A stretch of 64,000 nt of DNA from Pyxicephalus adspersus (GCF_032062135.1 NC_092861.1:118415555-118479554); one strand, 5' to 3'; shown: positions 23,301 to 37,179, counted from the first letter of the stretch. Translations and numbers: made by a program. Notes: generated from the letters alone by a model not told the origin.

Positions 23301-25299
23301 ATAAATAACAGCACAGCAATATCAACTAAAGAAACATAACATTTTTGCATACTTTTTGCTAGGCAACTTACTACACCTTTAGGCAGTGTTGTTTAATGCC
23401 ATGATTAGGATGCCCAACGGCACAGACAGTTGTAAAATCATATAGCGAGGTTAGAAAACCTATCGTTGTCCTCATATGTGCACGCATGCTCAGTGTCAGC
23501 AGAGGCTAAGTGGGTCACATTGTTATTGTGTTTCAGCTTGTAACTAATCTCATTGTTTATACTAATGACTTTGATAAAAAAGAAAGTATTAAAAAAGATT
23601 AGTGTGCCATAATGTAAATGCACGCAAATATACAAGATTTATAGCCCTAGTTACTGTGCTGTATTTTCAATAAACATTGCTCCTGTTATTCCTGTAGTTC
23701 TGGCTACAAAAAAAAAAAGAACCAGTATACTCATTGCAAACAGTTATGGCCTATTTTATTCAAAGGCAGAAAAACAAAGAAAATTTAAATGTAATTATAG
23801 CCTGAATGATTTCCTTGGGATAGAAGATTTAAAGTGGAAGTAAACCTAATCAATCAGTGGAACCTAACCTGAATCAAAAATTGTAAGCAGGCAGATTCGT
23901 TATTGTATTGTTTTAAATTGATTGCTACCTATATGTTAAACTTTTTCCTATCCCAGTAGTTGCAATAGTGCATGCATATTAGTTTAGAGGAATAAAATAC
24001 CACTTCTGAAATGTAAGGTATTAAATCATCTAGTATCTATCATTTACTAAAATGTTGGTTCTCAAAACAACTTATATGGCTCTTGACTAATAGTCTGAGC
24101 TTCGCTGTAAACTTCAAGACTCCTACAACTCCTCTAACTGCTCTCATCTTTCCTTGTAAGTCTACCATGCCCTGTCAGCTGCCAAACATCCTACAATTTG
24201 TTAGTAAGGGCACCTATCAGATTAATGTTCCAATATTAGGCAAAGGTGGCAGGTAAGGGAGGTTGTTGACCAAGGAAGGTGATCCCAATTTGTATCCTGT
24301 ATTTGTAAAATCTGCTAGTAAAGAAATCTGGCATGTAGGAATATAACAGTGACAGCTATTTAGGGAGAGAAGGAGTTCCACTGCTAAGATCCAGACAAAA
24401 CTTTCTTATTTTAGTATTAATAATATTTTTAAATAATAAAAACTTTTTTTCTGTGCCACCAGGGAGTTACAGAGACAGGATGGTATTGTCAAACCCGGCA
24501 TCTAAACACATACCCATTGCAAGGTTTCACTCTGCTCTCCTCTAGTGTGCGCAGAAAGGAGCAGAGGGTTTACCCTTTCACCAAAAGTTACCCTAGCTCT
24601 CAATATATTTCTGTTTGAAAGATTTCTCATTACTCTCTGTCTCTCTAAACATGTTTTATTGCAACAAGAGGTAGTAAAAAAGTTTCCCAAAGGGAGTGCA
24701 GACATTAATGAAAACCCGACAATGTTACAAACGTTTTTCCTGCTATTCAAAAGCAAAATAAAGATGGAAGTTGGGCTGTAACTACGCCATGGGTTTACTT
24801 TAAACAATAGGCCAGCCTTTGTACTTTCCCTAAACTAAAGGAAAAAATGTAATTGCTACCAAGACCAATAAGTAAACGAACATTGAAATATCCTTTTTCA
24901 TAGCCTTTTGCTTCCAGTTTTGATTTACAGACTATTATTTTTTCCAACATAAGGGACAGAAGCATTTATTTAACCAATATGGAGCTCAGAATTGATTGTC
25001 CTATGTTCAGAACCCGGGTATGTCCTTCACAAACATTGCAAGGTTTATAAACAGCTTTCTTCACCTGTACTGAGCATATAACGATAACTTGTTACACTAG
25101 GACATAGAAATCCGTCTGATAACAAAACAACAGCGTCAGTCAAGTATACATAAAATAATATTATGACATGAAATATATTATAATTATTATTTTAAGAACT
25201 ATAATTCTATAAGGTAAATTCTGCTTTAAACTGAAATGATACAGAAATGAAATGTCTTTCAAATATGAATTTGCTGATGGTGACAAACTGTTTGCTTCT
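23301..25299. other. gene-free DNA, partly repeat-like
   Basis: No gene is seen. 24450-24810 ('ccaccagggagttacagagacagg', 'gagcagagggtttaccctttcacc') looks like an interspersed repeat but has no second copy in the window to prove it. Confidence 0.35.
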
Positions 25300-25520
25300 T
25301 ATACCAGTCATGTCTAGAATCCTCAGCTGTTCCCAGCTAAGTGGTTTTTGTCATGGCAATTGGAATGTATTGATTGGTATATAATCACATAGTTTACAGG
25401 CTCACTTCCAATGAATTAATTTAATTACTTGCAAAAGGTAATTTCTTTTCAGTCCTGAGGACTAATAGCTCTTGAGTGTCCCAACAAAGGCAGCCCCCAC
25501 GTGTGAAGCTGAATTGGTAG
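25300..25520. promoter_or_regulatory. candidate conserved non-coding element
   Basis: A repeat-free block with 'tcctcagctgttcccagctaag', 'gtcatggcaattgg', 'gaattaatttaattacttg' and 'ggcagcccccacgtgtgaag'. The last contains CACGTG. The density of plausible factor sites and the absence of an open frame suggest an enhancer. This is texture-based inference. Confidence 0.3.
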
Positions 25521-26571
25521 TCCCATGGGCTTGACATAGTCAAACATTAATTCTGATGCCATATCGTTATCCAGTGCTTAAATCTGGGGTCAACCTTATT
25601 GTATTTTTAGTAACTCTGCACACTACAGGCATACGGCATGTAACATACAGCAAAAACAACCTGTCAAGATGCTACGGTGATTTAGGAGTTTGAAACATCT
25701 AATTTAAAGAGTATAACCACAACAATAAACTTCTTTTATTTGTCCCATCTGTCTAGAATTATCCTATGCTTCTGTAGTGTTATTTCAAGAATATTATCTT
25801 CCTGTCTAATGTGAGATACAAAACACCTTCCTCTCTATGTCATGTAAATGAAGAGTTCTGTGATACTTAATTCATATTTTCTCCTAGGGAGACATTGCTT
25901 TTCTTCTATATACAGTACAGTGGGCAGAATACCCTGGAACAGGTAATGTGTATGGCAGAATCATCGGGTTAAAATAAATAAATGCTACACAGAGAGTACA
26001 CAGAGGGTACATTGCTATTGAGTGGAATACATAGTAATTGGCCTAAAAGCCAACAGGTACCTTAATAACCATTCATAATACTCATATACAGCACATTACA
26101 CTACATTTACATATAGTTAGCACTTTGTAGTGCACTTCTCTAAACATTCACCCATGTCAACTCATTACATTTTAAGTACATTAAATATGTTTATCCATCT
26201 CAGCTCACAGAGAATGAATAAACACTTTTTGTTATGCATATCACTATTCAAAGTTTTTATAACTATATCCCTAAATTCCCGTAAATAAATGTATTTGTGA
26301 TTTTTATTTGTGTTTGCCTATAGTTCATTGAGGTAGTGGTATACTTAAAAGATGTTGCTCAGGTGGTATGTGGTATCACTGGCCAATATAGAGGCATAGG
26401 ATGTGTCTGGCAGTTTTTCAACCAATTTAAACTGCTTATACCTTCTTTTATCAAATAATGTAGGGCTCAAATTGTCAAAATATACTTTTATTTAGTGTTT
26501 AATGTAGGTAAAGTAAAGCTAAAAACAACCATTTTACTTTTAATTGAGTTTGTGGGATAGGAATGGAAATA

Positions 26572-26976
26572 CAGTACAACCTTGGTTATCCGGCATCCAT
26601 GGGTAATGGCCGATAAGTGTAGTTTCTGGTTAACTGAGGTTAATTCTTTTTTTCCTTTTCTCAGCCATTCGGCGCTGGACTTGAATGGGGAGACTTGTCC
26701 CCAATCACCTCTAGTGCTGAAAAGCCCAGAAAAGGGAAACCCTGATGATGCTTGAGCCGCCATAGGGTTTACCTTTTCTCAGCCAATCACGGAGCTCTAC
26801 TCTGCTCTCCTGACAGCGCCGCTCTCCTGATTGCTCCCGCAACCTTAGTGGAGCTGTGGTATTTGTTATTGGATGCAGAGCACATGCCACAGCTCCGCTA
26901 GGGCTGCAGGAGCAATCAAGAAAGCAGAGCTGTCGGGTGCTGGTTATCTGAATTCCAGAAAACTGGGGTTCTACTG
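26572..26976. mobile_element. pogo/Tigger-like MITE
   Basis: The ends are CAGTACAACCTTGGTTATCCGGCA and, in complement, CAGTAGAACCCCAGTTTTCTGGAA, each flanked by TA. TA target sites and CAGTA..GGTTATCCG ends are hallmarks of pogo/Tigger elements. The interior (about 26640-26940) shares 'ggggagacttgtcccc', 'cctctagtgct' and 'tctcagccaatcac' with the differently ended element at 8211-8865. No transposase; the 91-92 residue minus-strand frames lie in the repeat. Confidence 0.75.
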
Positions 26977-27499
26977 TAAATCCCACCAATGGGACACAGA
27001 TGGTAAAAGTAAAAGAACAAAACTAGCAAGTTTACTTTACTAAATTTGTTAAATTAAAAAAGGTTTTAGATTTACATACACATTAGTGATACTGACTATG
27101 GTGGCAACACCTCTCCCTGGCCAAAATGCTACAGACTACATTTTACCAGTTTGGGCACAGTACCTTGCTGATTAAACCAGCAAGGAGGTAAGGTTGTAGT
27201 TGTAGGGGAGTGCCCAAGCAATTCTGACACTGATGAGTTGACAGCAGCAACAGGAACTGTTATGTAACATGGTCCTTTGTAGGGAGATGAGATTTAGGTC
27301 AGGGTATGCATGTTCATTTATTATCTACTATCAGCAGCTGACAAACTACCTAACTGACCCCCAGAAGCTTTGTTTCAATAAAGCATAATTTTACATTGCA
27401 CTTCATTATTTTATGATGTAAATTATAATCTGAATCTAAAGTGAATTCTTTCCATCACATTGCAAACATATGATATGTCCATGCAGACTCTGTAACTAC

Positions 27500-28310
27500 T
27501 AAAGAATCAATCTGTTTTCTGATTGCGTTACAATTATTTCTTGCCTTTTAATAAAGTTACTGAAGGATTTACTTGGCATAGCTATAATAAAAGACAGGGA
27601 TTTACAGTCAGTACCAAACAAAGTTCCTGCAAAAACTCGTAATTTTCAAGTGATTATGGGTTACAAGGGATATTGTATCAGGGCAAGCTGCTCAGTATCT
27701 TCACTCTGTCCAGCATGTGACAGATGTCTTGTGTTAATGTTGAATGATTAAATGTCATCTCCGGAACCACTCCCCAGATATATAGAATTCTACCCCATTC
27801 GTCTGCACAATCTGCCTTCAATCTGCTAAATCGTTAAAGCCTTCAATGTCCTTGATTGTCAATAAAGCTACACGACAATCCTCATTCCAATTGCATAGAC
27901 TACCCCAACCGAATTCTCACACTGACTTAATGCTACTTTATAACCAGTAATGCTTTTTTTTTTAGCTTCCTCCAGAAGGTTCAAAGAGCATTGGGAGTGC
28001 CAAAAGCAATTTCATGTGCTCAAAGAGAAAGCTGCTCTAAAACCGCTGTCTTGAAAGAGACTTAAGATGCACCAGACATGGAAGCATTATGATGGCTGCC
28101 GTCTCTTACTGCCCTGTAAAATGACTGTCCATGTCTGGAGCCCTCCGACAAATGTGCCAAATGCCAAAAAGTCAGAAAAGTGTCAGAATGTATATCTTAA
28201 TGCATATTCCAGGTTAGAGACTAAAAGTATTGATTTTTTAATAAAGTGTGGGCAGCAATCACAAATGACAATGATGAGTCTTTTCTTGACAAGTTTTTTT
28301 TAATGTAGAA
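27500..28310. promoter_or_regulatory. candidate conserved non-coding region
   Basis: A long repeat-poor stretch with no protein-like frame. It includes 'ggacagaaatcg'-type mixed sequence, 'gtcaataaagctacacgacaatcctcattcc' and 'gaaagctgctctaaaaccgctgtcttgaaag'. Its texture contrasts with the flanking MITE-laden DNA. It could equally be unique sequence with no function. Confidence 0.25.
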
Positions 28311-28619
28311 CTCTCGGTAACTTTACAAGTTTGCATGAATAATATCCCAGCATGTGACAACATCCAGCAACAGTATTTTTTTCATTAAAAGGCACTCCTT
28401 GCACTCCATGCCTGGGAGTTTCTTTAGTCTATGATATAATTGGTCTGCTTTTTCCCACCCTTCCCCAGTGGTCAGACTGTAAGGTTGTAACAATTCAGGC
28501 TATGTTTAGACTCACATTGAGAACCATGGTACCCCTGTAACACCTGGTGGCTGGCACCTTGCCAGCCCACACTACTGCACTGGTACTTAATCAGAGTTTG
28601 TACATTTAAACAGGTAGTG

Positions 28620-29095
28620 CAGGGGTGTCAAACTCAAATCCACAGAGGGCCAAAAATAAAAACTTAGGCCAAGTCAGGGGCCAAACTTGAAATTTATTTG
28701 AAATTGAGAAAGTTTACTACTTCATCCATAACTAACAGAAACAATTCCCTCTACACACACTTTAGGGTTGAAAAGACTAATTTCTATCTATCTATGCAGG
28801 CTGTTGTTGTTCATCCTCTCACATCACAAGTTTGTCTGACACTAAATATTACACTATGCAGCCTCTAATGGATTGAAACAAACACAATGCCCCTGGTAGT
28901 CAGGCACCATGTGATTATTGCCTAGGCTTTGTGTCACATGATGGGTATACAGGAATAATGTCTATGTATTGCATGTATTGAAAATGATGATGTGAGGTGG
29001 TAACGTGGGCGGGCGGGCCAGATGTAGTGTCCTCAAGATCCCTCAAGGACCTTGAGGGCCAGATTTGGCCCGCGGACCAGAGTTTCACACCCCTG
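28620..29095. mobile_element. hAT-like MITE with CAGGGGTGTCAAACTC ends
   Basis: The left end is CAGGGGTGTCAAACTCAAATCC and the right end is 'ccagagtttcacacccctg', its imperfect complement. The flanking octamers aggtagtg and atgtagtg agree at 7 of 8 bases, an 8-bp target duplication as for hAT. Internal 'gggccaaaaataaaaactt' and 'gggccagatttggcccgcgg' recur at 47645. Non-coding. Confidence 0.85.
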
Positions 29096-29109
29096 ATGTA
29101 GTGAGTAGT

Positions 29110-30025
29110 ACTAAACCACTTGCTGTTGTCATCATTCATTCTCTATGGGCTATCGAGAGTGTAGTTTCTCATCCAAGGAAGCAGTACCCAAACAGAGACC
29201 TCACCACCAGTCTGAACCTAACCCAAAAACTGCAGCAGGGGAATTGACCTGTGTTAGACTATACACAGCTAACAACACCAGGATTTACATGGCAGGGTAG
29301 AGGCCTAGATTCATTAAACAGTTACTGAGTACCGTAAATAGTATCTTGCCCTCTGATCACAGTGTGAACATAATTTTAAACACAGAAGTTGAAAATTGTT
29401 TGGTAGTGGTGCTGACTGCCCATATACATGTATGAGGGAAAAAAATTTAATATTAACATGTGCTTTGGGGCTTTGTGTTAGCTTAAGTTATGTGTCTGAT
29501 GTTTTATGTTTACAGAAATAGGTCAAGTTGGTGGCAAATCTGGGGTCCCTGTCCTGTGCCATCTGCCCATCCACTCCTTTTCCTATAACTGGACCAAAAT
29601 TTAAAGTATGTTGCCCAGGCAGGGCAAATAAACAAGTTCAATGTAATATCACTCACAAGATGTACAGTTATGATTTGTACAGGGCTTAGCTCTCTCTTTC
29701 TTTTTGCACCCAGCACCTGTCTGTTGGAGGGAAGGTGGTGAGCCAACATGCTATCCCATTCCTAAAAGTACTTTGCTATTGGCACCTGAAAGCAATAATA
29801 AGGGACCAAAAATTGTGAGTAAAAGCAGTGGGGGACAGCATTGGACTAAACCACATTTTTCTGCACTCATGGAATCAATGGAGTACAGTCTGTAAGCCTA
29901 AGAATGAGAATTTCAAAAAAACTTTCCATCATTGGGCTTTGCTTTGTAAAAATGTCAGTTAAATACCTAGTAAGTAGTAAGTAGCTTAAAGTTAAATTAC
30001 AGCTTCTCCTTCCATTCCATTTTAT
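29110..30025. other. gene-free DNA
   Basis: No gene or clear repeat. Short frames lack any family signature. Confidence 0.4.
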
Positions 30026-30190
30026 CAGTGAAGCTGAGTGATCCAGCAAACCTGGAATGTATCTGGTTCAGAATTAATAACATTTGCTAACAAATAGCTA
30101 ATGACTTACATTCCAGGTTTGCTGAATCACCCAGCTTCACTGATGGAAGTGTATCCTCTCCAGCCTTGGAGAGCTTTAATAAATTAGGGC
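30026..30190. mobile_element. palindromic MITE (family H)
   Basis: 'cagtgaagctgagtgatccagcaaacctggaatgt' at 30028 is answered by 'acattccaggtttgctgaatcacccagcttcactg' at 30109. This is followed by 'ctctccagccttggagagctttaataaattagggcc', which is itself partly palindromic. A relic of the same family is at 3888. Confidence 0.75.
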
Positions 30191-30404
30191 CATAATCTAA
30201 GTATTACATGATGGTTTCACGACTCAATATCCAACTTATTACACTATGCATTTAGTTTACGTCCCCCTGCACATTCTCGATACTTCTATACCCCCTCTAA
30301 ATGTATGGACTTATAAATGGAAACTGGGAGTATCACAGATGAATCTTGGCTAGGTCTAATGCTTGATGGGATATGAACCTAAGTCAGTAATACTAATTAT
30401 TTAA

Positions 30405-31200
30405 CAATTAATTTTCAATATATTTTTATTAAAGATATAAAAGATATACAAACAAGAAAAGAGTGACAGTGCAGACTAAAAAAGTCAATTCACATTGACT
30501 GAGATGGCATGCAACGTAACATTAGCATGCAGGTTTCATATCAAACATACATACAATGCGTTAAGTAATCCACAAATGTTTCAGGTGTCGTTATTGGTAT
30601 TAATATTATTATTATTACACAGTATTTGTATAGCACCATCATATTATGCAGAACTGTAAAAAGTCCATAGTCATGTCACTAGCTGTCCCTCAAAGGGGCT
30701 CACAATCCAATGTCCCTACCATAGTCATATGTCATTAATACAGTCTAAGATCAGTTTTGGGGGGGGAAACCAATTAACCTCACTACATGTTTTTGGGACA
30801 TGGGAGGAAACCAAAGTACCCGGAGGAACCGACGCAAACACGGGGAGAACCTGCAAACTGTGCTGCCCTGCAAAGGAATGCGGGATCACAGTAAGGTTTT
30901 AATAAGGTTAGGCCATATGTTCTAATTGCAGGAACTGCAGGACCTCAATAGAGAAGGGAAAGGCTATGCTTCTGAACAACTGCAAAGTAAGTCATGACAT
31001 ATGGACAAAATAAAAGAGAAAAGAAAGTGAGAGAGATATTGACCTCAGTGGGGGAAAGAAGTAAGAATAAAAAGGAAAAGGAGAAGCAACAAGAGAGGGG
31101 GATCAGGAGGGGGAATAGGGAAAGTTATTCCTTCTTGCTATGTATACAGCAACTACCTCACAAGATTGAAAGGTTCGGAATTGTTGTTTCATATTGATAT
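30405..31200 (-). repeat. probable LINE 3' UTR split by a SINE-type repeat
   Basis: 30410-30600 begins 'tttcaatatatttttattaaagatataaaag', and 30990-31130 is an A/G-rich tract ('gaaagaagtaagaataaaaagg'). Both resemble the UTR and end of the L1/Tx1-like copy at 18430. Between them, 30605-30890 is a full tRNA-like repeat ('tatttgtatagcaccatcatattatgcag' through 'acacggggagaacctgc'). The simplest reading is a LINE tail interrupted by a younger insertion. No ORF2 sequence is left. Confidence 0.5.
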
Positions 31201-32805
31201 TAGAGAAGAGTAATAATCATATATCCAAATCTGACAGAGTCATTGCTTAAAGCTCTCAAATAATGTAACAATTTATGTATGTGGTTTAGGTAAACCTCCT
31301 TAGTTAGCTGATGATGTAAATATCACTGTGGGCTGCAATCAGCAACCCATTCATTTGAATAGACTGCCAATGTATGTGTATTTAGTAAAATGCATCACAT
31401 TTGATGCTTTGATGTGAATGTACTAAAAAGTACAGAGGAACCCCAACACTATCACCCTTGCACATCTATTAAACATGAAGCAACATCTGCCCAACAAGCA
31501 TAAAAAATGATTACTAAAATATGATTATTATATTACAGTAAATTTAGCCACTAAATCTAAAAAAAAAAAAAAAAAAAAAACAGCAAAAGTGTTTTTACTT
31601 TTTTAAATGATTTTCCATTATTGATTTTATAGATAATACTTGTTAAAGTGGAATTAACTCTATTGTTTGAGAACAAATACTGCACAAATACTTTGTTTAG
31701 TGGGCTTGTAATCAGCTTTACCCACTTCTTTTATAATCTGATTGAAACAGATTTCCTCTGAAATCTTTTTTTATTATTTTGTGTTATTAAAAGGTCACAA
31801 ATTTGCAACTGTCTTAAACTTTAACTGGACTTGCAGCAAACAATTTGCTGTGACACCCATCGATCCGTTTAAATGGTAAATCACAGGCGTGTTAATAATT
31901 ACATTAGGAAAAGTAAAAGAAGTGTATGCCAAGAGTCTAATGGAATTTGAGACAATATTAGGTACCGTATTACTGAATGCATTTTAGCCTATTTTCCCAA
32001 GCCCTATATTATGACTATGTTCATCATAATGCTTTTTGACCCTCTGCATTTACTCCATCATAATTATCCTTTAATACTCTTATAAATGAACTTTTAGCTT
32101 ATCTTTCGTTAATTCTCCGAACAACCAAAGCACTAACGTAACCAAACTGAAGCTATCTGAGTAAAGTGTTTAACCCTTTCTTAGACATCCAATGTGGATG
32201 TAATGCATTCTGCCACCTTTACAGTGGTCTGCAGGAGGTTGGTGGATCTGTAATTGCCATTCTCTTTAGCACACCTTCATCTAGCATTACAAGGGATAAG
32301 GTATTCTCCTTATTTTTGTTTAATGGCTGTGGACCACAAGTAATACAGGGTAATTATTATGTTGCACTGGGTGAGCTCTGTGTAAATATTTATTCTGCTA
32401 CATTAAACCATATTATCAAATTATTATTGCAAACGAGATGCAAAAAAATGCTTGGTACTGTTATACAAATTCTAGATACTTAAAACAGAATATTTATACA
32501 GCTGATATTATTGGTATTCATTACTTAATATATTAATACACAGTATTAAACAATATTAACAATATGCAGTAAAACATAATCAATGCTCGCCTTCTCTATG
32601 CCCACCTAGTTAATGCAATCCACCAGCACTTTTTGGGAATGGAAGAGTAGGTGACTCTCTCATGCCTTCAATGTGACAGCAGTGTGTTTGGCTGCTCAGA
32701 CACTCAGAGCTGTCACAAAGGGGTGGAAAAAAAGTACTTAGCCCTTTGTCGCCTGCATATAATGTGGTGAGGGAATGAAGGTGAATATGTGCTGCTATTA
32801 GGGCT
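31201..32805. other. gene-free DNA
   Basis: Includes a poly(A) run of about 22 at 31559-31580. Frames up to 105 codons show no family signature. Confidence 0.4.
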
Positions 32806-32806
32806 T

Positions 32807-32809
<3 letters not shown>

Positions 32810-32858
<49 letters not shown>
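32810..32858. repeat. (AT)n microsatellite
   Basis: About 24 uninterrupted AT units. It creates artificial Ile-Tyr repeat frames on both strands. Confidence 0.95.
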
Positions 32859-32861
<3 letters not shown>

Positions 32862-33227
32862 CATTTTTCCCACCAAAGGATTTGTATTTCTGTCCACGCA
32901 CAGCCCCATCTAGCAGAAAAGACTTTTTACTTTTACCTGCTGCAGTTGGGAAACACGAACAGATCCTGTGATACTCTCGCGTGTGAATGGATGGTGAATG
33001 GAGAAGCAGCAGGTTTAAAAGCTATCTCCTACACTGCTGATTGGTTATATTTAAAAAGAATAAATGAATTGATGCATTAATAAAAACAGAACACTATTAA
33101 TTATCATCATTCATATTTACTTTGAGTTCAGTTAAAACCACATTTCTTTTAAAGTATAAATATCTTTTTATCATGTATGCCCTACCAAAGCAAAAGAAGA
33201 CAACAAAACTGAGATTCTAAGACTTTG

Positions 33228-33572
33228 TCGTGGTCGCCAACCTTTTTGGACCCACGGAACACCGGCTCCGGACTGCGCATGTGCAGGGAGCCGGGTTTCA
33301 CTCAAAGGGGAAGAAACTTCCCCCAGAGTGATGTCATGATGCCAGAAGCATCTGATCTGAGCCTGCAATGGGAGAGTGGGTGGGTTGTGTCCAGAGACAC
33401 ATCCTGCCCACTTCCCTGAGCCTGCGATCTGTACTGGGGACATAGTCCGCGACTCTGGCCAGTGCCCCCTCCCAGCGGGGTCCCTATCCTGACCACACTC
33501 ATGGGCACACCGGCTAGAGCTGCGGACCACCAAAATTTTCTCGTGGACCGGACAGCCGGTTGGTGATCACTG
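33228..33572 (+). mobile_element. hAT-like MITE (family A)
   Basis: The ends are 'gtggtcgccaacctttttgga' and 'ggttggtgatcactg', matching the 53854-54197 copy. The interior holds 'ctgcgcatgtgcagggagcc', 'tcactcaaaggggaagaaactt' and 'gcaatgggagagtgggtggg'. The flanking octamers do not match convincingly, so one edge may be eroded. The 120-residue minus-strand frame lies inside the repeat. Confidence 0.8.
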
Positions 33573-33663
33573 CTTAAAGCACTTCACTGCAGATATGAGA
33601 CTAAACATAATGATAAGGGGCAAACCAATGCCATTGGTCAGCAGTAACACAATACAGTACTAA

Positions 33664-33943
33664 GGCTATGTACACACATCAGATAATACGATTTATATTT
33701 CAGTAGTATTAGACGAGATTCTGACGTGTGTACAGTGGCCATCCTTGTGGATCCACAAACGACCGTAATGCAAACGAAGGGGAGAGAGCGCAGCAGGGTA
33801 CCATTTGCTCTTTCTCCTCTTTCCATAGAGCAGAACAGTGCTAAAAGTACAGCGCTCGTTCGTGCATCTTTTAGTCTTTTGTCATTGGAAAGGATTGTGA
33901 TAGATCCATTCCAACGACAAAAGTATAACGTGTGTATGTAGCC
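33664..33943. mobile_element. PIF/Harbinger-like hairpin MITE (family B)
   Basis: The ends are GGCTATGTACACACATCAG and CGTGTGTATGTAGCC, with TAA directly outside both ends (33661-33663 and 33944-33946). A 3-bp TWA target duplication is typical of PIF/Harbinger. Internal hairpin words are 'tcattggaaaggattgtg' and 'ccattccaacgacaaaag'. The frames over it are artefacts. Confidence 0.75.
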
Positions 33944-34929
33944 TAAGTCTACATGGACTGTCTCCCCAGCATTTAACCTGAGCATTTAAATACCCATATT
34001 TGAAAGTTCCATTCATTCCAAAGGGCCAGTCCACACCAGAGAATTTTCTGATGAATGTAAAGAAAATGCATCCCCCAGTGTTTGGAAAAAAAATAAAAGC
34101 TGAAACACGCTTCAAGCACCCTATTACCACGAATGGGAGTTGTCGGGCATTTGCAGGCATTTTGAGGCATTCTGCACTATTCTAACACTTTCTCATATCT
34201 TGGTTTAACACTTACTGACAAATTCAGCCCTAAAATTAGGTTGACCTGTACAGAGTTCATCCTCTGGAACTGTTAAACTGTAGAGGTGAGCTGTTGAAGT
34301 GGTGATGCAGATTCCGGAACTGACGGTTTCTTAATGTTTGGTATGGAATCATGATATTATTATTTTGGCATATATGCATCTCCTTATCCATAGAAGCAGT
34401 TGTATGTAGTCTTACATGACTTATAGATGTGCTATATAACTAAAAATCTGTTTTTTTTACAGGCTCACTCCACAAAACTGGCAATGTTTCTTAACAGACC
34501 AATGCATAATCAGTTATGACTTTTGTTGCAGCACTTATTGCCCTTATGAGTTTTACGCAGCCTATTTAGCACTTTATCATTGGAAATTTTAAGGCTTCAC
34601 ACTTTCACATTTTTCATACACATATTAAAAACTTTCTTAGCTTAAATTGATTTAAACAGCTGAAAATACTCAGCTTGCAGAGGCCAAACTAGAATAATGT
34701 TTCTTGCCTTCTTTTGTACCTACAGGTAAAATTTCTGCAAAATTAGATTTCTCACCTGGAATCACTTCCCCTATATTATTACTGTACATTATGTGAAATA
34801 ATGTTGCCTTGAATAATTGGAGATATTGAAATGTAGAGTTCTCCATATGACTTTAGTTTGGGCCATAAAGGCTAAAATCACCCAAAATCTTTAGTTTTTT
34901 TGAGATGTGGAGAAGTTAATAATCATTTA

Positions 34930-35035
34930 GTCACATAGTTACATAGTAATTCAGGTTGAAAAAAGGCATAAGTGCATCAAGTTCAACCACGTTATGGACA
35001 TAGTTGATTAAATAAACTGTAGCTCATGTATGGTA
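34930..35035. repeat. frog repeat ('catcaagttcaacc' family), short copy
   Basis: 'catagttacatagtaattcaggttgaaaaaaggcataagtgcatcaagttcaacc' and 'tggacatagttgatta' match the copy at 14665. Confidence 0.7.
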
Positions 35036-35039
35036 AACT

Positions 35040-37179
35040 GGGCTCCCTAATTAATATAATAAATTCTCTTCATCATGTTTTTGTTTTTTAATACATACTT
35101 TGGTATATAAACCTTGTAATAATTTTTCATGATTCAATGTTATCATTTTTGATTCTGACAGTTATGGTTTAATTGATTGTAAAATGCTCTAAGATACACA
35201 CCCTTAATAAAATGTTTCTAGTGGAGTTTTGAATATTTGATTTATGAATATTATATAAATAGAATTTTGTTAAGATATGTTGCTTCTTTTGAAAAGAAAT
35301 TCAAAACTTTATTGTGAAATTTCTTGTTTTTTGTTTTATACAACTATAAAAAATGAAAATAAAATTAGTAGGTTATTACTAATTAAATAAATATGAAATG
35401 TAGCATGTTCATTGAGTGTTTTCTGATTTTATTTTATTAGGTTATTTTTCGTGTTTTGAAGTAGATCTTTGATCAAAGGAAATATCAAAGAAATAACTCT
35501 TGAATTGGCTGGTAATTGACTGGCAGAATGAAATCATGCTGTCAAGTAGATAGTTGACTTAGATGAGTATATCTTTCTTCAAAAGTTAAGGAAAACCTTA
35601 ATCCTGCAAGAAGGGTTATAGGAGGAAAGGTAATACCATATAGAGAAGTTTAGCTTTTGCATGGAAATGGACTTTAAAGGGTCTCTGCTTGCTTCTTTGG
35701 CAAAAGAACTTGTTTAAACAGCTTTGTGACAAAATCAATTGGTAGTTGCAGTTAGGAGGTGTAAGTAGGAGAATATCAAGCACCTACTAGTACCACCAAA
35801 ACAACAGCCAGATTTATGGTTGAAACTACCTACCTCAAATTACTCAGCACTAGGCACAGAATGGTTCTGAAAACAGTGCCATGGGCCCAGGCACAGCTGG
35901 AACATCCCAGAGAAGCCATATGCTTTTTTTTTGCTTTTACTTACTGCTCATCAAGCTGAAAAATGACACATATATGTTTTGTGACTCTTCCCTTTCTTTA
36001 CAAAAATGATTTTCCTGTTCTTCTACAGTTTGTATCTTCCCCCAAAATGTAATGTGAGCAGTGAAAATTGGGCTTAGCTCTGTTGTTGGTATGTTTCCCC
36101 TATTTTATCAAATAGTTTTGGCTGCACTTTTATGTTCAGAGTTTGACATCAAGTTAACTTGTGAAATACTTTAGGTATGTCAAGTATTGAAGGTGGCATT
36201 TTTACTTTTTCCTGCCAGCCCTGATTTGTAAAAATTAGAACCAAGGCATCTTAGTTTTTTTCATCCCTTTAACAGTTTTACCTTTAGGACAAATACATTA
36301 GAAGTATAGTCAATCCCTAACAGAGCTATTACTATCAGGAACCCTTGAGGAGGACCTACCCTTTTTATAGAATAATACTTTGGTCATTCCAATATCCATC
36401 TGGAGATCTGAATAACCAAAAGTTTAAGTTCAACAAGCAGGTGGACACCCATGCCTAGATCACGCATGGTCATGTCTTGTGGATCACAAAAAATGTGGAT
36501 CACCAGAATCACGTAAATCATCTTGTTTCTATAGCCACTTTCAGACTGTTTATGTTTCACCTAAAAAAACAAAGCCAAATTGCTTCCAAACCTCTATGAT
36601 TTCCTGCTGTCCATTTCATAATCCAAGAAATTATCTAGGACATAACCTTGATGCTTCAAATCCATTGTTAGATAATCGGCTGATTTTTTTTCCTAAGGGT
36701 AATGAGGAAAATACCTAATTTCTGTGAAGATGGACTAATTTTCTCAAGTGCATCAGCAGTAACCTCAGTAAGTTAGATTAGATGTAGTAATGCTTTTCCT
36801 GAGCTTTAGAGGAGATTAACTGAGCAGTTTTGTTAATAAAGGTGTACTGCTCATGCCTTGAGCCACACCGGGAATTGATGTCAGGGGAGATACAAAAAAC
36901 AAAACCACAAAGAGTATTAGAGGTAGCATAAGCCCAGTTTACCCAGACTGGTACAGGTTTAGAATCTAAAAGTTTAAATAAAACCCAAATGAAATAGCCT
37001 TTGTTGTCCATTACACAGACTTACGTGGAATTAATATTTTCTTTTTTCTAATGAAATCCTGTTACTCTTTTACATGATTCTGATGATAATTTATTAGCTT
37101 AGAGACCTCATTTTTAGCTCTCTTTTATAGAAGAGTTTTATTTGCGGGTTATGACAATAAATGCACACTTTTATCTTTG
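35040..37179. other. gene-free DNA
   Basis: Mixed unique-looking AT-rich sequence. Frames of 77-79 codons at 36479 and 36778 show no recognisable family. Confidence 0.4.

Noticed and set aside
32789..32971. Frames with Ile-Tyr repeats
   Set aside because: They are translation of the AT microsatellite.
33171..33533. 120-residue minus-strand frame
   Set aside because: It lies inside the family A hAT-like MITE, whose other copies also give long accidental frames because of their GC-rich composition.
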